A stretch of 64,000 bases of DNA from Dickeya zeae NCPPB 2538 (GCF_000406165.1 NZ_CM001977.1:1065141-1129140); one strand, 5' to 3'. Positions 35,135-44,252 are shown, counted from the stretch's first letter. Notes: a model not told the origin generated them from the letters alone. Numbers and translations: made by a program.

Positions 35135-35830
35135 TTATTTCAGCCCGGTTTTTTTCTTCATGGCGGCCATAACTGCGGATGGATTCTGGCGGTACTCCGC
35201 CAGCCCTTTCGCTCTCAGGTGACACGCAGCACATTGCCCGCATCCTGTTCCTTTAATGCCGTTGTAGCAGGTGAGCGTATGGTTTTGCACGGTATCAAGC
35301 TGTTGATAGTAGTCTGCCAGTGCCCAGGTTTCTGCTTTGTTGAGCCACATCAGCGGGGTGACAAAACGAATGTCTTTGGCCAAACCCAGGGCTACTGCCT
35401 GGTTCAAGGCCTTAACGAATTCGTCCCGGCAGTCTGGATAACCAGAAAAATCGGTTTCACAGACACCGGTAATAACAGTCTCGGCCCCCACCTGATAGGC
35501 GTAGATCGAGGCCAATGTCAAAAAGAGGATATTTCGGCCAGGAACAAAGGTACTTGGCAAGCCATCGCCCGTGGCATCAAACTCGGGTACAGGAATATTG
35601 TCACGCGTGAGGCTACTCACAGCCAGTTCATTGAGCAGATTGACGTTCAGTACCTTATGCGCTCTGGCTCCCAGTGTACGAGCCAGCTCGGCAGCAACGT
35701 CGATTTCAGCACGGTGGCGCTGCCCGTAGTCAAATGTGACGCAGTGAACTTCATCGTACTGCTGCAATGCCTGTATCAGGCAGGTGGTAGAGTCCTGACC
35801 ACCACTAAAAACTACAACTGCACTTGTCAT
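35135..35830 (-). CDS. queC: 7-cyano-7-deazaguanine synthase QueC
   Basis: Converts 7-carboxy-7-deazaguanine to preQ0 in queuosine synthesis, using ATP and ammonia. The 231 residues carry the PP-loop FSGGQDSTTC (8-17) and a C-terminal zinc site GIKGTGCGQCAACHLR with several cysteines. It is on the minus strand, as in E. coli, with the cysteine desulfhydrase-like gene 146 bases upstream on the same strand. Confidence 0.97.
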   Translation of the reverse strand: MTSAVVVFSGGQDSTTCLIQALQQYDEVHCVTFDYGQRHRAEIDVAAELARTLGARAHKVLNVNLLNELAVSSLTRDNIPVPEFDATGDGLPSTFVPGRNILFLTLASIYAYQVGAETVITGVCETDFSGYPDCRDEFVKALNQAVALGLAKDIRFVTPLMWLNKAETWALADYYQQLDTVQNHTLTCYNGIKGTGCGQCAACHLRAKGLAEYRQNPSAVMAAMKKKTGLK

Positions 35831-35871
35831 TCTTCTCTTCCCTCATGCATGGGTGCTGCCAGTCGGCCGCA

Positions 35872-35933
35872 ATCCGCCAAACTTATTCTGGCGGATACTG
35901 TACTTGTTCTGGTGGTTATAGTACTTGAAATCC
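35872..35933 (-). repeat. Hairpin and imperfect repeat in the queC upstream region
   Basis: ATCCGCCA and TGGCGGAT (35872-35879, 35889-35896) form an 8-bp perfect dyad. On the minus strand just before it are two 21-base imperfect direct repeats that begin AAGTAC and contain CCAGAA, identical at about 16 of 21 positions. They could be an operator or a hairpin ending the upstream gene. No preQ1-riboswitch pattern was recognised. Confidence 0.45.
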
Positions 35934-35976
35934 CGATGCAGTTCAGTGCGAGGGAGTGCAGCCGACCAGAATACCA

Positions 35977-37029
35977 TCAGGAAAAGGGATGCCCTTCGTT
36001 CAGTTGCTGCAAGTAGGGCGTGACATCACCGATATGATTTTTTACCCAGTCTGGATTGTAATAGGTATCGAGGTAACGCTCACCGCTGTCACACAGCAGG
36101 GTAACGATCGCGCCACGGCGTCCTTCAGCCACCATTTTCCCAGCCAATTGCAACATGCCCCATACATTGGTTCCGGTAGACGGGCCGACTTTACGTCCCA
36201 GAATTTTCTCCAGCCAGTACAAGGTGGCGATGCTGGCGGCATCAGGTACTTTCACCATATCGTCGATTACGCCGGGGATAAACGAGGGTTCGGCGCGTGG
36301 GCGACCAATCCCTTCAATACGGCTGCTGGATGTTCCGATGAGAGTCCGGTCCTGCTGGTGATAGCAGTCATAGAATACCGAGTTTTCCGGGTCTACCACC
36401 ACCAACTGCGTATCCAACCCTTTGTAATGGATATAGCGGCCGAGCGTAGCAGAAGTACCGCCAGTACCGGCGCTCATGACCAGATAGTCAGGGACAGGAA
36501 ACGGTTCACGCGACATTTGCCGATAGATGCTGTCCGCAATGTTGTTATTACCGCGCCAGTCAGTAGCCCGTTCAGCATAGGTGAATTGATCCATATAGTG
36601 GCCGTGCAGCTCTTTGGCCAGCTCTTCGGAGGCGGCATAGATCTGACAGGATTGTTCGACAAAATGGCAGTTGCCGCCGTAGAACGCGATTTGTTCGATT
36701 TTTCGTTTGGCGGTGCAGGATGGCATCACAGCAATAAACGGTAATCCCAGCAGGCGGGCGAAATACGCTTCTGACACAGCGGTACTGCCAGATGAAGCTT
36801 CAATGATCGGCGTGCCTTCTTTGATCCAGCCGTTGCATAAGCCGTACAGGAATAGAGAGCGTGCAAGGCGGTGTTTGAGGCTGCCGCTTGGATGGGTGCT
36901 CTCGTCTTTGAGATAAAAATAAATACCGGGGTAATCCGGCAGAGTAAGGCGAATCAGATGAGTATCTGCCGAACGTTGAAAGTCTGCCTCAATTGCACTA
37001 ACGGCGTCGCGTACCCAGGTGGTGGTCAT
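35977..37029 (-). CDS. PLP-dependent cysteine desulfhydrase-like protein (cysteine synthase fold)
   Basis: A fold-type II PLP enzyme of 350 residues. The PLP lysine is Lys52 in PSGSLKHR and the phosphate loop is SAGTGGTSAT at about 190. It differs from CysK/CysM, which have their own loci, in length and in the N- and C-terminal extensions. Divergence from decR, the cysteine-responsive regulator, points to cysteine breakdown to sulfide, pyruvate and ammonia, as described for the cysteine-inducible desulfhydrase of Pantoea. The substrate is inferred from context, and cysteine synthase-like activity cannot be excluded. E. coli has ybaE and cof at this place. Confidence 0.75.
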   Translation of the reverse strand: MTTTWVRDAVSAIEADFQRSADTHLIRLTLPDYPGIYFYLKDESTHPSGSLKHRLARSLFLYGLCNGWIKEGTPIIEASSGSTAVSEAYFARLLGLPFIAVMPSCTAKRKIEQIAFYGGNCHFVEQSCQIYAASEELAKELHGHYMDQFTYAERATDWRGNNNIADSIYRQMSREPFPVPDYLVMSAGTGGTSATLGRYIHYKGLDTQLVVVDPENSVFYDCYHQQDRTLIGTSSSRIEGIGRPRAEPSFIPGVIDDMVKVPDAASIATLYWLEKILGRKVGPSTGTNVWGMLQLAGKMVAEGRRGAIVTLLCDSGERYLDTYYNPDWVKNHIGDVTPYLQQLNEGHPFS

Positions 37030-37044
37030 GTGATGTTGTCCCGC

Positions 37045-37056
37045 TGAGAGAAAATT
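37045..37056. promoter_or_regulatory. Putative DecR half-site near the desulfhydrase-like gene
   Basis: TGAGAGAAAATT, identical to the sequence at 37175-37186. It lies 16 bases upstream of the start codon of the minus-strand gene. Confidence 0.4.
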
Positions 37057-37174
37057 ATGTTCATGGAATGTCCCACCACCTTAACGGGCGTGTATCAGCC
37101 TTGGGTGGCATACGATGTAGCGTATCGGGTTTTGCAGAAAAAAAGGTTGCCTTTTTGTTTTCGAAAAGCGCTAA

Positions 37175-37193
37175 TGAGAGAAAATTTTTCTCT
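37175..37193. promoter_or_regulatory. Putative DecR operator near decR
   Basis: TGAGAGAAAATTTTTCTCT, a near-palindrome (AGAGAAAA/TTTTCTCT) that ends 12 bases before the decR start. Lrp-family regulators bind AT-rich dyads of this size and commonly control themselves and a divergent gene. Confidence 0.45.
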
Positions 37194-37204
37194 TTTATGT
37201 CGCT

Positions 37205-37666
37205 ATGATGGATAAAACCGATCGTATGCTGCTGTCGCTGTTACAGCAGGATTGTACCCTTTCACTGCAGGCGCTGGCTGAAGCGGTGAATCTGACTTCG
37301 ACACCGTGCTGGAAGCGGTTAAAGCGGCTGGAGGATGACGGATATATCAAGTCCCGGGTTGCGTTGCTGGATAACGAAAAGCTGGGGCTGGGGCTGACGG
37401 CATTTGTGTTGTTGAAAACCCAGCAGCATAACAGCGCCTGGTATCAGACGTTTTCCCGGTTTGTCTCCGAGATGCCGGAAGTGCTGGCATTTTACCGCAT
37501 GGCAGGCGAATACGACTATCTGATGCAGGTTCAGGTCGCTGACATGAAAAGCTATGATGCGTTTTATAAACGTCTGGTCAATGGCATACCGGGGCTGGTT
37601 GATGTGACATCCAGTTTCGCGATGGAATGTATAAAACAGACTACCGCCTTGCCCCTCCAGGTATAA
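37205..37666 (+). CDS. decR: Lrp/AsnC-family regulator DecR
   Basis: Cysteine-responsive activator (YbaO in E. coli) of cysteine-detoxifying genes. The 153 residues have an N-terminal helix-turn-helix (SLQALAEAVNLTSTPCWKRL, about 18-37) and a C-terminal ligand-binding RAM domain. It is very similar to E. coli DecR. A second ATG follows three bases downstream and could also serve. The divergent neighbour fits its regulon. Confidence 0.94.
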   Translation: MMDKTDRMLLSLLQQDCTLSLQALAEAVNLTSTPCWKRLKRLEDDGYIKSRVALLDNEKLGLGLTAFVLLKTQQHNSAWYQTFSRFVSEMPEVLAFYRMAGEYDYLMQVQVADMKSYDAFYKRLVNGIPGLVDVTSSFAMECIKQTTALPLQV

Positions 37667-37747
37667 AATTTATTCACCATACACTTTATGTATAATGACC
37701 TGTTTACCGCATTCTACTTTGCTATGTAGCTAATGGATTGAAACCGC

Positions 37748-39514
37748 GTGAGACTTTTTGTTCAACTGGGATGGTATTTCCGCCGTGAATGGAAGCGCTA
37801 TCTGGGGGCAGTCATCCTGTTGATTGTGATTGCTATCCTGCAATTGCTGCCGCCCAGACTGGTTGGCATTATCGTAGATGGCGTAACGCAACACCAAATG
37901 ACCACGGCTTCCGTACTGTGGTGGATTGGTGGAATTCTGCTGATTGCCTTACTAACGTATCTGCTGCGCTATTTCTGGCGTATCTGGTTGTTTGGTGCGG
38001 CCTATCAACTGGCTGTTGAACTGCGAGAAGCGTTCTACCGGCAACTGAGTCGTCAACATCCCGCCTTTTATCTTCGCCATCGTACCGGAGACCTGATCGC
38101 ACGCACGACCAATGACGTGGATCGGGTGGTATTCGCTGCGGGTGAAGGCGTATTGACGCTGGTGGATTCACTGGTCATGGGCTGTGCGGTGCTGGTGGTC
38201 ATGAGTACCCAGCTTAGTTGGCAGTTAACGCTGATAGCGTTGGCACCAATGCCATTGATGGCGATTATTATCAAACGTTATGGCACCCAGTTGCACCTGC
38301 GTTTTAAAGACGCGCAGGCCGCGTTTTCCTCACTCAATGACCATGCTCAGGAAAGTCTCACCAGTATCCGCATGATCAAATCGTTTGGTCTGGAGGATCA
38401 CCAGTCTGGCAGTTTTGCCAGGGTGGCGGCTGACGCCGGTCAGAAAAATATGCGAGTCGCACGGGTAGACGCGCGTTTTGACCCCACGATTTATATTGCT
38501 GTCGCCCTGTCTAATTTGCTGGCGGTCGGGGGCGGTAGTTGGATGGTGATACAAGGTTCTTTGACTCTGGGGTCATTGACCAGCTTTGTGATGTATCTCG
38601 GGTTGATGATTTGGCCGATGCTGGCGCTGGCCTGGATGTTTAATATTGTCGAGCGCGGCAGTGCCGCTTATAGCCGCATTCGCCAGCTCTTGTCCGAAGC
38701 GCCAGTGGTTGAGGATGGGACTCAACCCTTACCCGCTGAACCCGGAACGCTGGTGGCTGAGATTACGGCCTTCCACTACCCAGAACACTCAGCAATGGTG
38801 CTTAACGATGTCCGTTTTACATTGACGCCCGGCAAAACACTGGGGCTTTGTGGGCCAACGGGTTCTGGCAAGAGTACGTTGCTGGCACTGCTATTGCGCT
38901 ATTTCGATGTCGAGCAGGGGCAGATTACTTACCATGGGCAGGCATTGCATCACCTCCAGTTGGACGCGTTGCGAGCGCGTTTTGCGGTGGTTGGGCAGAC
39001 ACCTTTCCTGTTTTCGGATTCTGTCGCCAGTAACATCGCGTTGGGGCGTCCTGAGGCATCCCAACAACAAATAGAAGAGGCAGCGCGACTGGCAAATGTT
39101 CATGACGATATTCTTCGCTTGCCACAGGGTTACCAGACTGAGGTGGGCGAGCGTGGCGTGATGCTGTCTGGCGGTCAAAAACAGCGTATCGCTATTGCTC
39201 GTGCCTTGTTGCTGGAAGCCGAAGTACTGGTGTTGGATGATGCGTTATCGGCGGTAGATGGCCGTACAGAACATCAGATTTTAAGTAACTTGCGCCAGTG
39301 GGGGCAGAAGCGAACCCTGATTATCAGTGCACATCGCTTGTCGGCGCTGGTCGATGCCGATGAGATTCTGGTGTTGCAGCAAGGGCATGTGGCGCAGCGT
39401 GGCGATCACGCACATCTATCGCAGCAAACGGGATGGTATCGCGATATGTACCGTTATCAGCAACTGGAAGCCGCATTAGATGATTCCCCCCGTGAGGAGC
39501 AATCAAGTGAATAA
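37748..39514 (+). CDS. mdlA: ABC transporter MdlA (SmdA-like)
   Basis: Half-transporter of 588 residues with six membrane helices fused to an ATPase domain, acting with MdlB. Walker A GPTGSGKST and signature LSGGQKQR are intact, as is the H-loop. The start is GTG at 37748 and the protein begins MRLFVQLGWYFRREWKRYLGA. The substrate is not established; multidrug export is inferred from the family. TATAAT at 37691-37696 may be its -10. Confidence 0.95.
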   Translation: MRLFVQLGWYFRREWKRYLGAVILLIVIAILQLLPPRLVGIIVDGVTQHQMTTASVLWWIGGILLIALLTYLLRYFWRIWLFGAAYQLAVELREAFYRQLSRQHPAFYLRHRTGDLIARTTNDVDRVVFAAGEGVLTLVDSLVMGCAVLVVMSTQLSWQLTLIALAPMPLMAIIIKRYGTQLHLRFKDAQAAFSSLNDHAQESLTSIRMIKSFGLEDHQSGSFARVAADAGQKNMRVARVDARFDPTIYIAVALSNLLAVGGGSWMVIQGSLTLGSLTSFVMYLGLMIWPMLALAWMFNIVERGSAAYSRIRQLLSEAPVVEDGTQPLPAEPGTLVAEITAFHYPEHSAMVLNDVRFTLTPGKTLGLCGPTGSGKSTLLALLLRYFDVEQGQITYHGQALHHLQLDALRARFAVVGQTPFLFSDSVASNIALGRPEASQQQIEEAARLANVHDDILRLPQGYQTEVGERGVMLSGGQKQRIAIARALLLEAEVLVLDDALSAVDGRTEHQILSNLRQWGQKRTLIISAHRLSALVDADEILVLQQGHVAQRGDHAHLSQQTGWYRDMYRYQQLEAALDDSPREEQSSE

Positions 39515-41300
39515 TCCTCGTGCATTATGGCCAACGTTAAAACGGTTGCTGTCTTACGGATTACCGTGGAAGAAAACGGTAGGAACCGGCGTGTTGTTAT
39601 TATGGATTGCGGCGGGGGCTGAGGTAGCAGGGCCGGTTTTGGTCAGTTACTTCATCGATCACCTGGTCAGCAAAGGCGAGTTTCCGCTGGTGATAGCGGC
39701 TGGCCTGGCGGTGGGATATGTGTTGCTGCAAGGGATGGCTGCTTTGTTGCATTACGTTCAGGCGCTGATGTTCAATCGGGTAGCTGTTGGCGTCGTGCAG
39801 CAGTTGCGCACGGATGTTATGGACGCGGCCCTGCGTCAGCCGCTGGCGGTGTTCGATACCCAGCCGGTAGGGCAACTCATCTCCCGGGTGACCAACGATA
39901 CCGAAGTTGTGCGCGATCTGTATGTCATGGTCGTGGGCAGCGTGTTGCGTAGCGCCGCATTGATTGGGGCGATGCTGATTGCCATGTTTAGCCTGGACTG
40001 GCGTATGGCGCTGATAGCCACGGCTATCTTTCCAGCTGTTGCGATGGTGATGGTGATTTATCAGCGTTACAGCACGCCAATTGTTCGCCGGATGCGTAGC
40101 TATCTGGCGGATATTAATGACGGCTTTAACGAGTCCATCAGCGGCATGAACGTCATTCAACAGTTTCGTCAACAGATGAGATTCGGCAAAAAGCTAAGTG
40201 ATGCAAGCTGGGCGCATTATAACACCCGGATGCAGACGCTGAGGCTGGATGGGTTTCTGTTACGCCCGCTATTAAGCCTGTTTTCGGCACTAGTGATGTG
40301 TGGCTTGTTGCTGCAATTCGGATTCAGCGCGGTCGGTTCTATTGGCGTCGGGGTGTTGTATGCGTTCATCAATTATCTGGGGCGATTGAATGAACCTCTG
40401 ATTGAGCTCACCACCCAGCAATCGATGCTGCAACAGGCTGTTGTTGCCGGGGAGCGCATTTTTGAACTGATGGATGGTGCCCGACAACAGTACGGTGACG
40501 ATACTCGCGCACTGGAAAGCGGTCGTATCGATATCGAGCAGGTGACGTTTTCTTACCATAAAGATAAACCGGTATTGCACCACATCGAGTTGCATGTGCC
40601 GGATCGGGGATTTGTCGCGTTGGTGGGGCATACCGGTAGTGGTAAAAGTACGCTGGCAAGTCTGTTGATGGGGTATTACGTTCCAGATAGTGGTGAAATC
40701 CGTCTGGATGGTCGTCCATTGTCGGGGTTATCGCATCAGGTGCTGCGTCAACATGTGGCTATGGTGCAACAAGACCCGGTTGTGCTAGCTGACTCCATGT
40801 TCGCGAATGTCACGCTGGGGCGAGATATCAGTGAGGAAAAGGTCTGGCAGGCGCTGGAGGCGGTGCAACTGGCCCCGCTGGTGCGAGACATGCCAGAAGG
40901 CATTCATAGTCGCATTGGCGAGCAGGGCAATAACTTGTCCGTGGGACAAAAACAGTTGCTGGCGCTGGCCAGGGTACTGGTAGCGGCCCCCCGGATCCTG
41001 ATTCTGGATGAAGCGACCGCCAATATTGATTCCGGTACGGAACAGGCTATCCAGCGAGCGCTGCGACTGGTGCGTTCCCACACCACCTTGGTGGTAATAG
41101 CACATCGCCTGTCAACCATTGTTGAGGCCGATAACATCCTGGTATTGCACCACGGTAAAACGGTGGAGCAGGGAACACATGAACAGTTGTTGGCGAAAAA
41201 CGGTCGCTACTACCAAATGTATCAATTACAGCAGGCGAGCAGAGAACTGACCCTTTCACAGTCACATGATTCTGCGGAACTGATCTCCCAGGCACCATGA
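39507..41300 (+). CDS. mdlB: ABC transporter MdlB (SmdB-like)
   Basis: Partner half-transporter of 597 residues. The GTG at 39507 is chosen because GAGGAG lies 7 bases upstream and the next residues (NNPRALWPTLKRLLSYG) match E. coli MdlB. The frame opens 9 codons earlier. It overlaps mdlA by 8 bases. Walker A GHTGSGKST is normal, but its signature is LSVGQKQL rather than LSGGQ, a feature shared with E. coli MdlB and typical of asymmetric heterodimeric exporters. Confidence 0.94.
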   Translation: MNNPRALWPTLKRLLSYGLPWKKTVGTGVLLLWIAAGAEVAGPVLVSYFIDHLVSKGEFPLVIAAGLAVGYVLLQGMAALLHYVQALMFNRVAVGVVQQLRTDVMDAALRQPLAVFDTQPVGQLISRVTNDTEVVRDLYVMVVGSVLRSAALIGAMLIAMFSLDWRMALIATAIFPAVAMVMVIYQRYSTPIVRRMRSYLADINDGFNESISGMNVIQQFRQQMRFGKKLSDASWAHYNTRMQTLRLDGFLLRPLLSLFSALVMCGLLLQFGFSAVGSIGVGVLYAFINYLGRLNEPLIELTTQQSMLQQAVVAGERIFELMDGARQQYGDDTRALESGRIDIEQVTFSYHKDKPVLHHIELHVPDRGFVALVGHTGSGKSTLASLLMGYYVPDSGEIRLDGRPLSGLSHQVLRQHVAMVQQDPVVLADSMFANVTLGRDISEEKVWQALEAVQLAPLVRDMPEGIHSRIGEQGNNLSVGQKQLLALARVLVAAPRILILDEATANIDSGTEQAIQRALRLVRSHTTLVVIAHRLSTIVEADNILVLHHGKTVEQGTHEQLLAKNGRYYQMYQLQQASRELTLSQSHDSAELISQAP

Positions 41301-41384
41301 CTGCCAGTATCGGGCAGCGTTTCGCACCATAATTTGGCAGAGCTTTCCTTACTGTGCAGTGTCGTGCACTGAAAATAAGCGTGA

Positions 41385-41401
41385 TGCACTGTTTTTGTGC
41401 G
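41385..41401 (+). promoter_or_regulatory. Candidate NtrC binding site upstream of glnK
   Basis: TGCAC-TGTTTTT-GTGCG fits the TGCAC...GTGCA dyad of NtrC. It lies about 110 bases upstream of the sigma-54 promoter. A weaker dyad TGCAGTGTCGTGCA lies at about 41355-41368. Confidence 0.6.
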
Positions 41402-41508
41402 TCTCGCGCTCCTGTTTTTCCCGTTCATTGTCCATACTTTATTCACTCCTCTTCTTTTCTGTCTTTAAAGCATCGCGTTTCGTCACTTTTATGCGGGTGC
41501 TGCCGTTA

Positions 41509-41524
41509 TGGCACACGATTTGCT
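41509..41524 (+). promoter_or_regulatory. Sigma-54 promoter of glnK-amtB
   Basis: TGGCAC-ACGAT-TTGCT, an essentially consensus -24/-12 element. It lies 70 bases upstream of the glnK start and fits NtrC-activated expression under nitrogen limitation. Confidence 0.85.
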
Positions 41525-41593
41525 TTAAGTGATGTGTGGACATATTGAGAGTGACGGGCACAAGCCTGAACTTACATAGTTAGGGGGATGAGG

Positions 41594-41932
41594 ATGAAAC
41601 TGGTTACTGTAGTCATTAAACCGTTCAAGCTGGAAGACGTTCGTGAAGCACTGTCTTCTGTAGGCATCCAGGGGCTCACCGTCACTGAGGTGAAAGGGTT
41701 TGGGCGTCAGAAAGGGCATGCCGAGTTGTATCGCGGCGCAGAATACAGCGTGAACTTTTTGCCAAAAGTGAAGATCGACATCGCGATCGCTGACGACCAA
41801 CTGGATGAAGTTATCGATGTCATCAGCAAGGCTGCTTACACCGGTAAGATCGGCGACGGCAAAATTTTTGTTGCAGAACTGCAACGCGTCATCCGTATCC
41901 GTACCGGCGAAACTGACGAAGCCGCATTATAA
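41594..41932 (+). CDS. glnK: PII signal protein GlnK
   Basis: Trimeric nitrogen sensor that blocks AmtB when not uridylylated. The start at 41594 gives 112 residues and puts the uridylylated tyrosine at Tyr51 in RGAEYSVNF, the known position, which settles the choice against the ATG at 41588. GGGGG lies 6 bases before it. It is followed closely by amtB. Confidence 0.96.
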   Translation: MKLVTVVIKPFKLEDVREALSSVGIQGLTVTEVKGFGRQKGHAELYRGAEYSVNFLPKVKIDIAIADDQLDEVIDVISKAAYTGKIGDGKIFVAELQRVIRIRTGETDEAAL

Positions 41933-41975
41933 CAATTACCTGATTTAGCCTTATTAAATAGGGATGAATGAAAAA

Positions 41976-43268
41976 ATGAAGAAATTTTCCTTGTCGTTAG
42001 GTTTAGGTGCGGCAGCCATGCTTCCGACATGGGTTATGGCGGATACGCCAGCACCTGTAGTAGACAAAGCGGACAATGCGTTCATGATGATTTGTACCGC
42101 GTTGGTACTGTTCATGACCATTCCTGGTTTGGCATTGTTCTACGGTGGTCTGATTCGTAGCAAAAACGTACTGTCTATGCTGACCCAGATAACAGTGTCT
42201 TTTGCCCTGGTGTGCATTCTGTGGGTAATTTATGGTTATAGCGTGGCATTTAGCACGGGTAGCCCGTTTTTCGGCGGCCTGACTAACTTCATGCTCAATG
42301 GCATTGATATCAACTCAATCAGCGGTACTTTTTACCAGTTCATCCATGTGGCTTATCAGGCGTCCTTTGCCTGTATTACTGTGGGTCTGGTGCTTGGTGC
42401 GCTGGGTGAACGTATTCGTTTCTCAGCGGTACTTATCTTCTCTACACTGTGGTTCACCTTGTCTTATCTGCCGATGACCCACATGGTCTGGGGCGGCGGC
42501 TATCTGGCGGCCGATGGTGCACTGGACTTCGCTGGCGGTACGGTGGTGCATATTAACGCGGCGGTTGCGGGTCTGGTTGGTGCATTGCTGTTGGGCAAAC
42601 GCGTTGGTTTCGGTAAAGAAGCGTTCAAACCACACAATTTGCCAATGGTTTTCCTGGGTACTGCGATTCTGTATATCGGCTGGTTCGGCTTTAATGCTGG
42701 TTCTGCCGCTGCCGCTAACAATATTGCTGGCCTGGCGTTCCTGACTACAGTGGTGGCGACTGCCGCAGCGATTCTGGCCTGGGTTGTAGGCGAATGGATT
42801 ACTCGTGGTAAACCATCGCTGTTGGGTGCTTGCTCTGGTTGTATCGCCGGTCTGGTTGCCATTACGCCCGCTGCTGGTACGGTCGGTGTCGGTGGTTCCA
42901 TGGTGATTGGTTTTGCCGGTGGCTTTGCTGGCCTGTGGGGCGTGACCGTGCTGAAGAAATGGCTGCGTGTTGACGACCCTTGTGATGTGTTCGGTGTGCA
43001 TGGCGTTTGCGGTATCGTTGGGTGCTTGCTGACGGGTGTGTTTACAGCGTCATCACTGGGGGGTGTCGGTTATGCGCAGGGCGTGACAATGGCGCATCAG
43101 GTATGGGTTCAGCTGTTTAGCGTGATTGTTGCCATCGTATGGTCTGGTGTTGCAGCGTTCATCTCCTTCAAGGTTGCGGATATTGCTGTTGGTCTGCGTG
43201 TACCGGAAGAACAAGAACGCGAAGGTTTGGACGTCAACAGCCACGGCGAAAACGCGTACAACCAGTAA
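41976..43268 (+). CDS. amtB: Ammonium transporter AmtB
   Basis: Trimeric inner-membrane ammonium channel with a cleaved signal peptide (MKKFSLSLGLGAAAMLPTWVMA) and 11 helices; about 430 residues. The channel histidines lie in AHMVWGGG-like (here THMVWGGG) and DVFGVHGVCG, and the ending VNSHGENAYNQ is conserved. The ATG at 41964 is possible, but GGG directly abuts it, so the later ATG is favoured. Confidence 0.95.
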   Translation: MKKFSLSLGLGAAAMLPTWVMADTPAPVVDKADNAFMMICTALVLFMTIPGLALFYGGLIRSKNVLSMLTQITVSFALVCILWVIYGYSVAFSTGSPFFGGLTNFMLNGIDINSISGTFYQFIHVAYQASFACITVGLVLGALGERIRFSAVLIFSTLWFTLSYLPMTHMVWGGGYLAADGALDFAGGTVVHINAAVAGLVGALLLGKRVGFGKEAFKPHNLPMVFLGTAILYIGWFGFNAGSAAAANNIAGLAFLTTVVATAAAILAWVVGEWITRGKPSLLGACSGCIAGLVAITPAAGTVGVGGSMVIGFAGGFAGLWGVTVLKKWLRVDDPCDVFGVHGVCGIVGCLLTGVFTASSLGGVGYAQGVTMAHQVWVQLFSVIVAIVWSGVAAFISFKVADIAVGLRVPEEQEREGLDVNSHGENAYNQ

Positions 43269-43324
43269 TCTTTCGTGTTCAGTATCGGTAACGGAAAAAT
43301 ACCGGTTACCATTATGAAGCAAAC

Positions 43325-43356
43325 AAAAAACCACCTTGAAAAAGGTGGTTTTTTTA
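43325..43356. terminator. Bidirectional terminator between amtB and tesB
   Basis: AAAAAACCACCTT-GAAA-AAGGTGGTTTTTTT, with T-runs on both strands between convergent genes. Confidence 0.9.
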
Positions 43357-43388
43357 TCGCTCAACTTTATCTTTCGACATCACGGGCA

Positions 43389-44252
43389 TTACTGTCCATG
43401 CCGACGGATGACGCCTTCCTGCACGCTGGAGGCGACCAGCACGCCTTCGCGGGTATAGAACTGGCCGCGTACAAATCCGCGAGCACCGGAGGCTGAAGGG
43501 CTTTCGACAGTGTAAAGCAGCCAGTCATCAAGCCGGAACGGCCGATGGAACCACATCGCGTGGTCAATCGTCGCGACTTGCATTCCCCGCTCAAGGAATC
43601 CGACACCATGTGGCTGTAGTGCCGTGAGCAGGAAGTGGCAGTCAGAGGTATAGCCGAGCAGATACTGGTGAGTCCGCTCGTCATCCGGCATGGCGCCGTT
43701 GGCTCGACACCACACTTGCCTGACCGGGGGCGCGGCTTCGCCTTTCAATGGATTGTGGAATTTTACCGGACGAATTTCGATAGGCCGGTCGTTAGTAAAC
43801 ACCTGCCGCATAGCAGGAGGAATCAACGACTCCATGCTACGGGCAATGTCCTGCTCTGAAGGAAGCGATTCTGGCGGTGTGACGAGTGGCATGTCGCTTT
43901 GATGCTCAAAACCACTCTCCCGAGTCTGAAAAGACGCCGTCATGTAAAAAATCGAACGTCCGTTCTGAATCGCGCTGACGCGTCTGGCGCTAAAACTGTT
44001 GCCATCCCGTAGGGTTTCTACGTCGTAAATGATCGGTTTCTGGCTGTCACCGGGGAGTAAGAAGTAACTGTGAAACGAATGGACGAAACGCTCTGGCGGC
44101 ACGGTCTGCTTGGCAGCGGACAACGCCTGGCCGACCACCTGACCGCCAAATACCTGGCGTAATCCCAGATCCTGACTTTGGCCACGAAATAGGCCTTCTT
44201 CGAGTTTTTCCAGATTTAGCAGGTCGAGAAGTTGTTGTAATGCCTGACTCAT
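43389..44252 (-). CDS. tesB: Acyl-CoA thioesterase II
   Basis: Hydrolyses a broad range of acyl-CoAs. The 287 residues form two hot-dog domains. N-terminal FRGQSQDLGLRQVFGGQV and C-terminal ATIDHAMWFHRPFRLDDWLLY, which contains the catalytic Asp, are conserved. It converges with amtB as in E. coli. Confidence 0.96.
   Translation of the reverse strand: MSQALQQLLDLLNLEKLEEGLFRGQSQDLGLRQVFGGQVVGQALSAAKQTVPPERFVHSFHSYFLLPGDSQKPIIYDVETLRDGNSFSARRVSAIQNGRSIFYMTASFQTRESGFEHQSDMPLVTPPESLPSEQDIARSMESLIPPAMRQVFTNDRPIEIRPVKFHNPLKGEAAPPVRQVWCRANGAMPDDERTHQYLLGYTSDCHFLLTALQPHGVGFLERGMQVATIDHAMWFHRPFRLDDWLLYTVESPSASGARGFVRGQFYTREGVLVASSVQEGVIRRHGQ

Noticed and set aside
35219..36744. Two overlapping plus-strand frames (265 and 262 codons) opposite queC and the desulfhydrase-like gene
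   Set aside because: Both minus-strand genes are well recognised, and the antisense products have no motif or start signal.
41964..41975. Earlier AmtB start (MNEK...)
   Set aside because: GGG directly abuts this ATG and the later ATG gives a normal signal peptide. It cannot be fully excluded.
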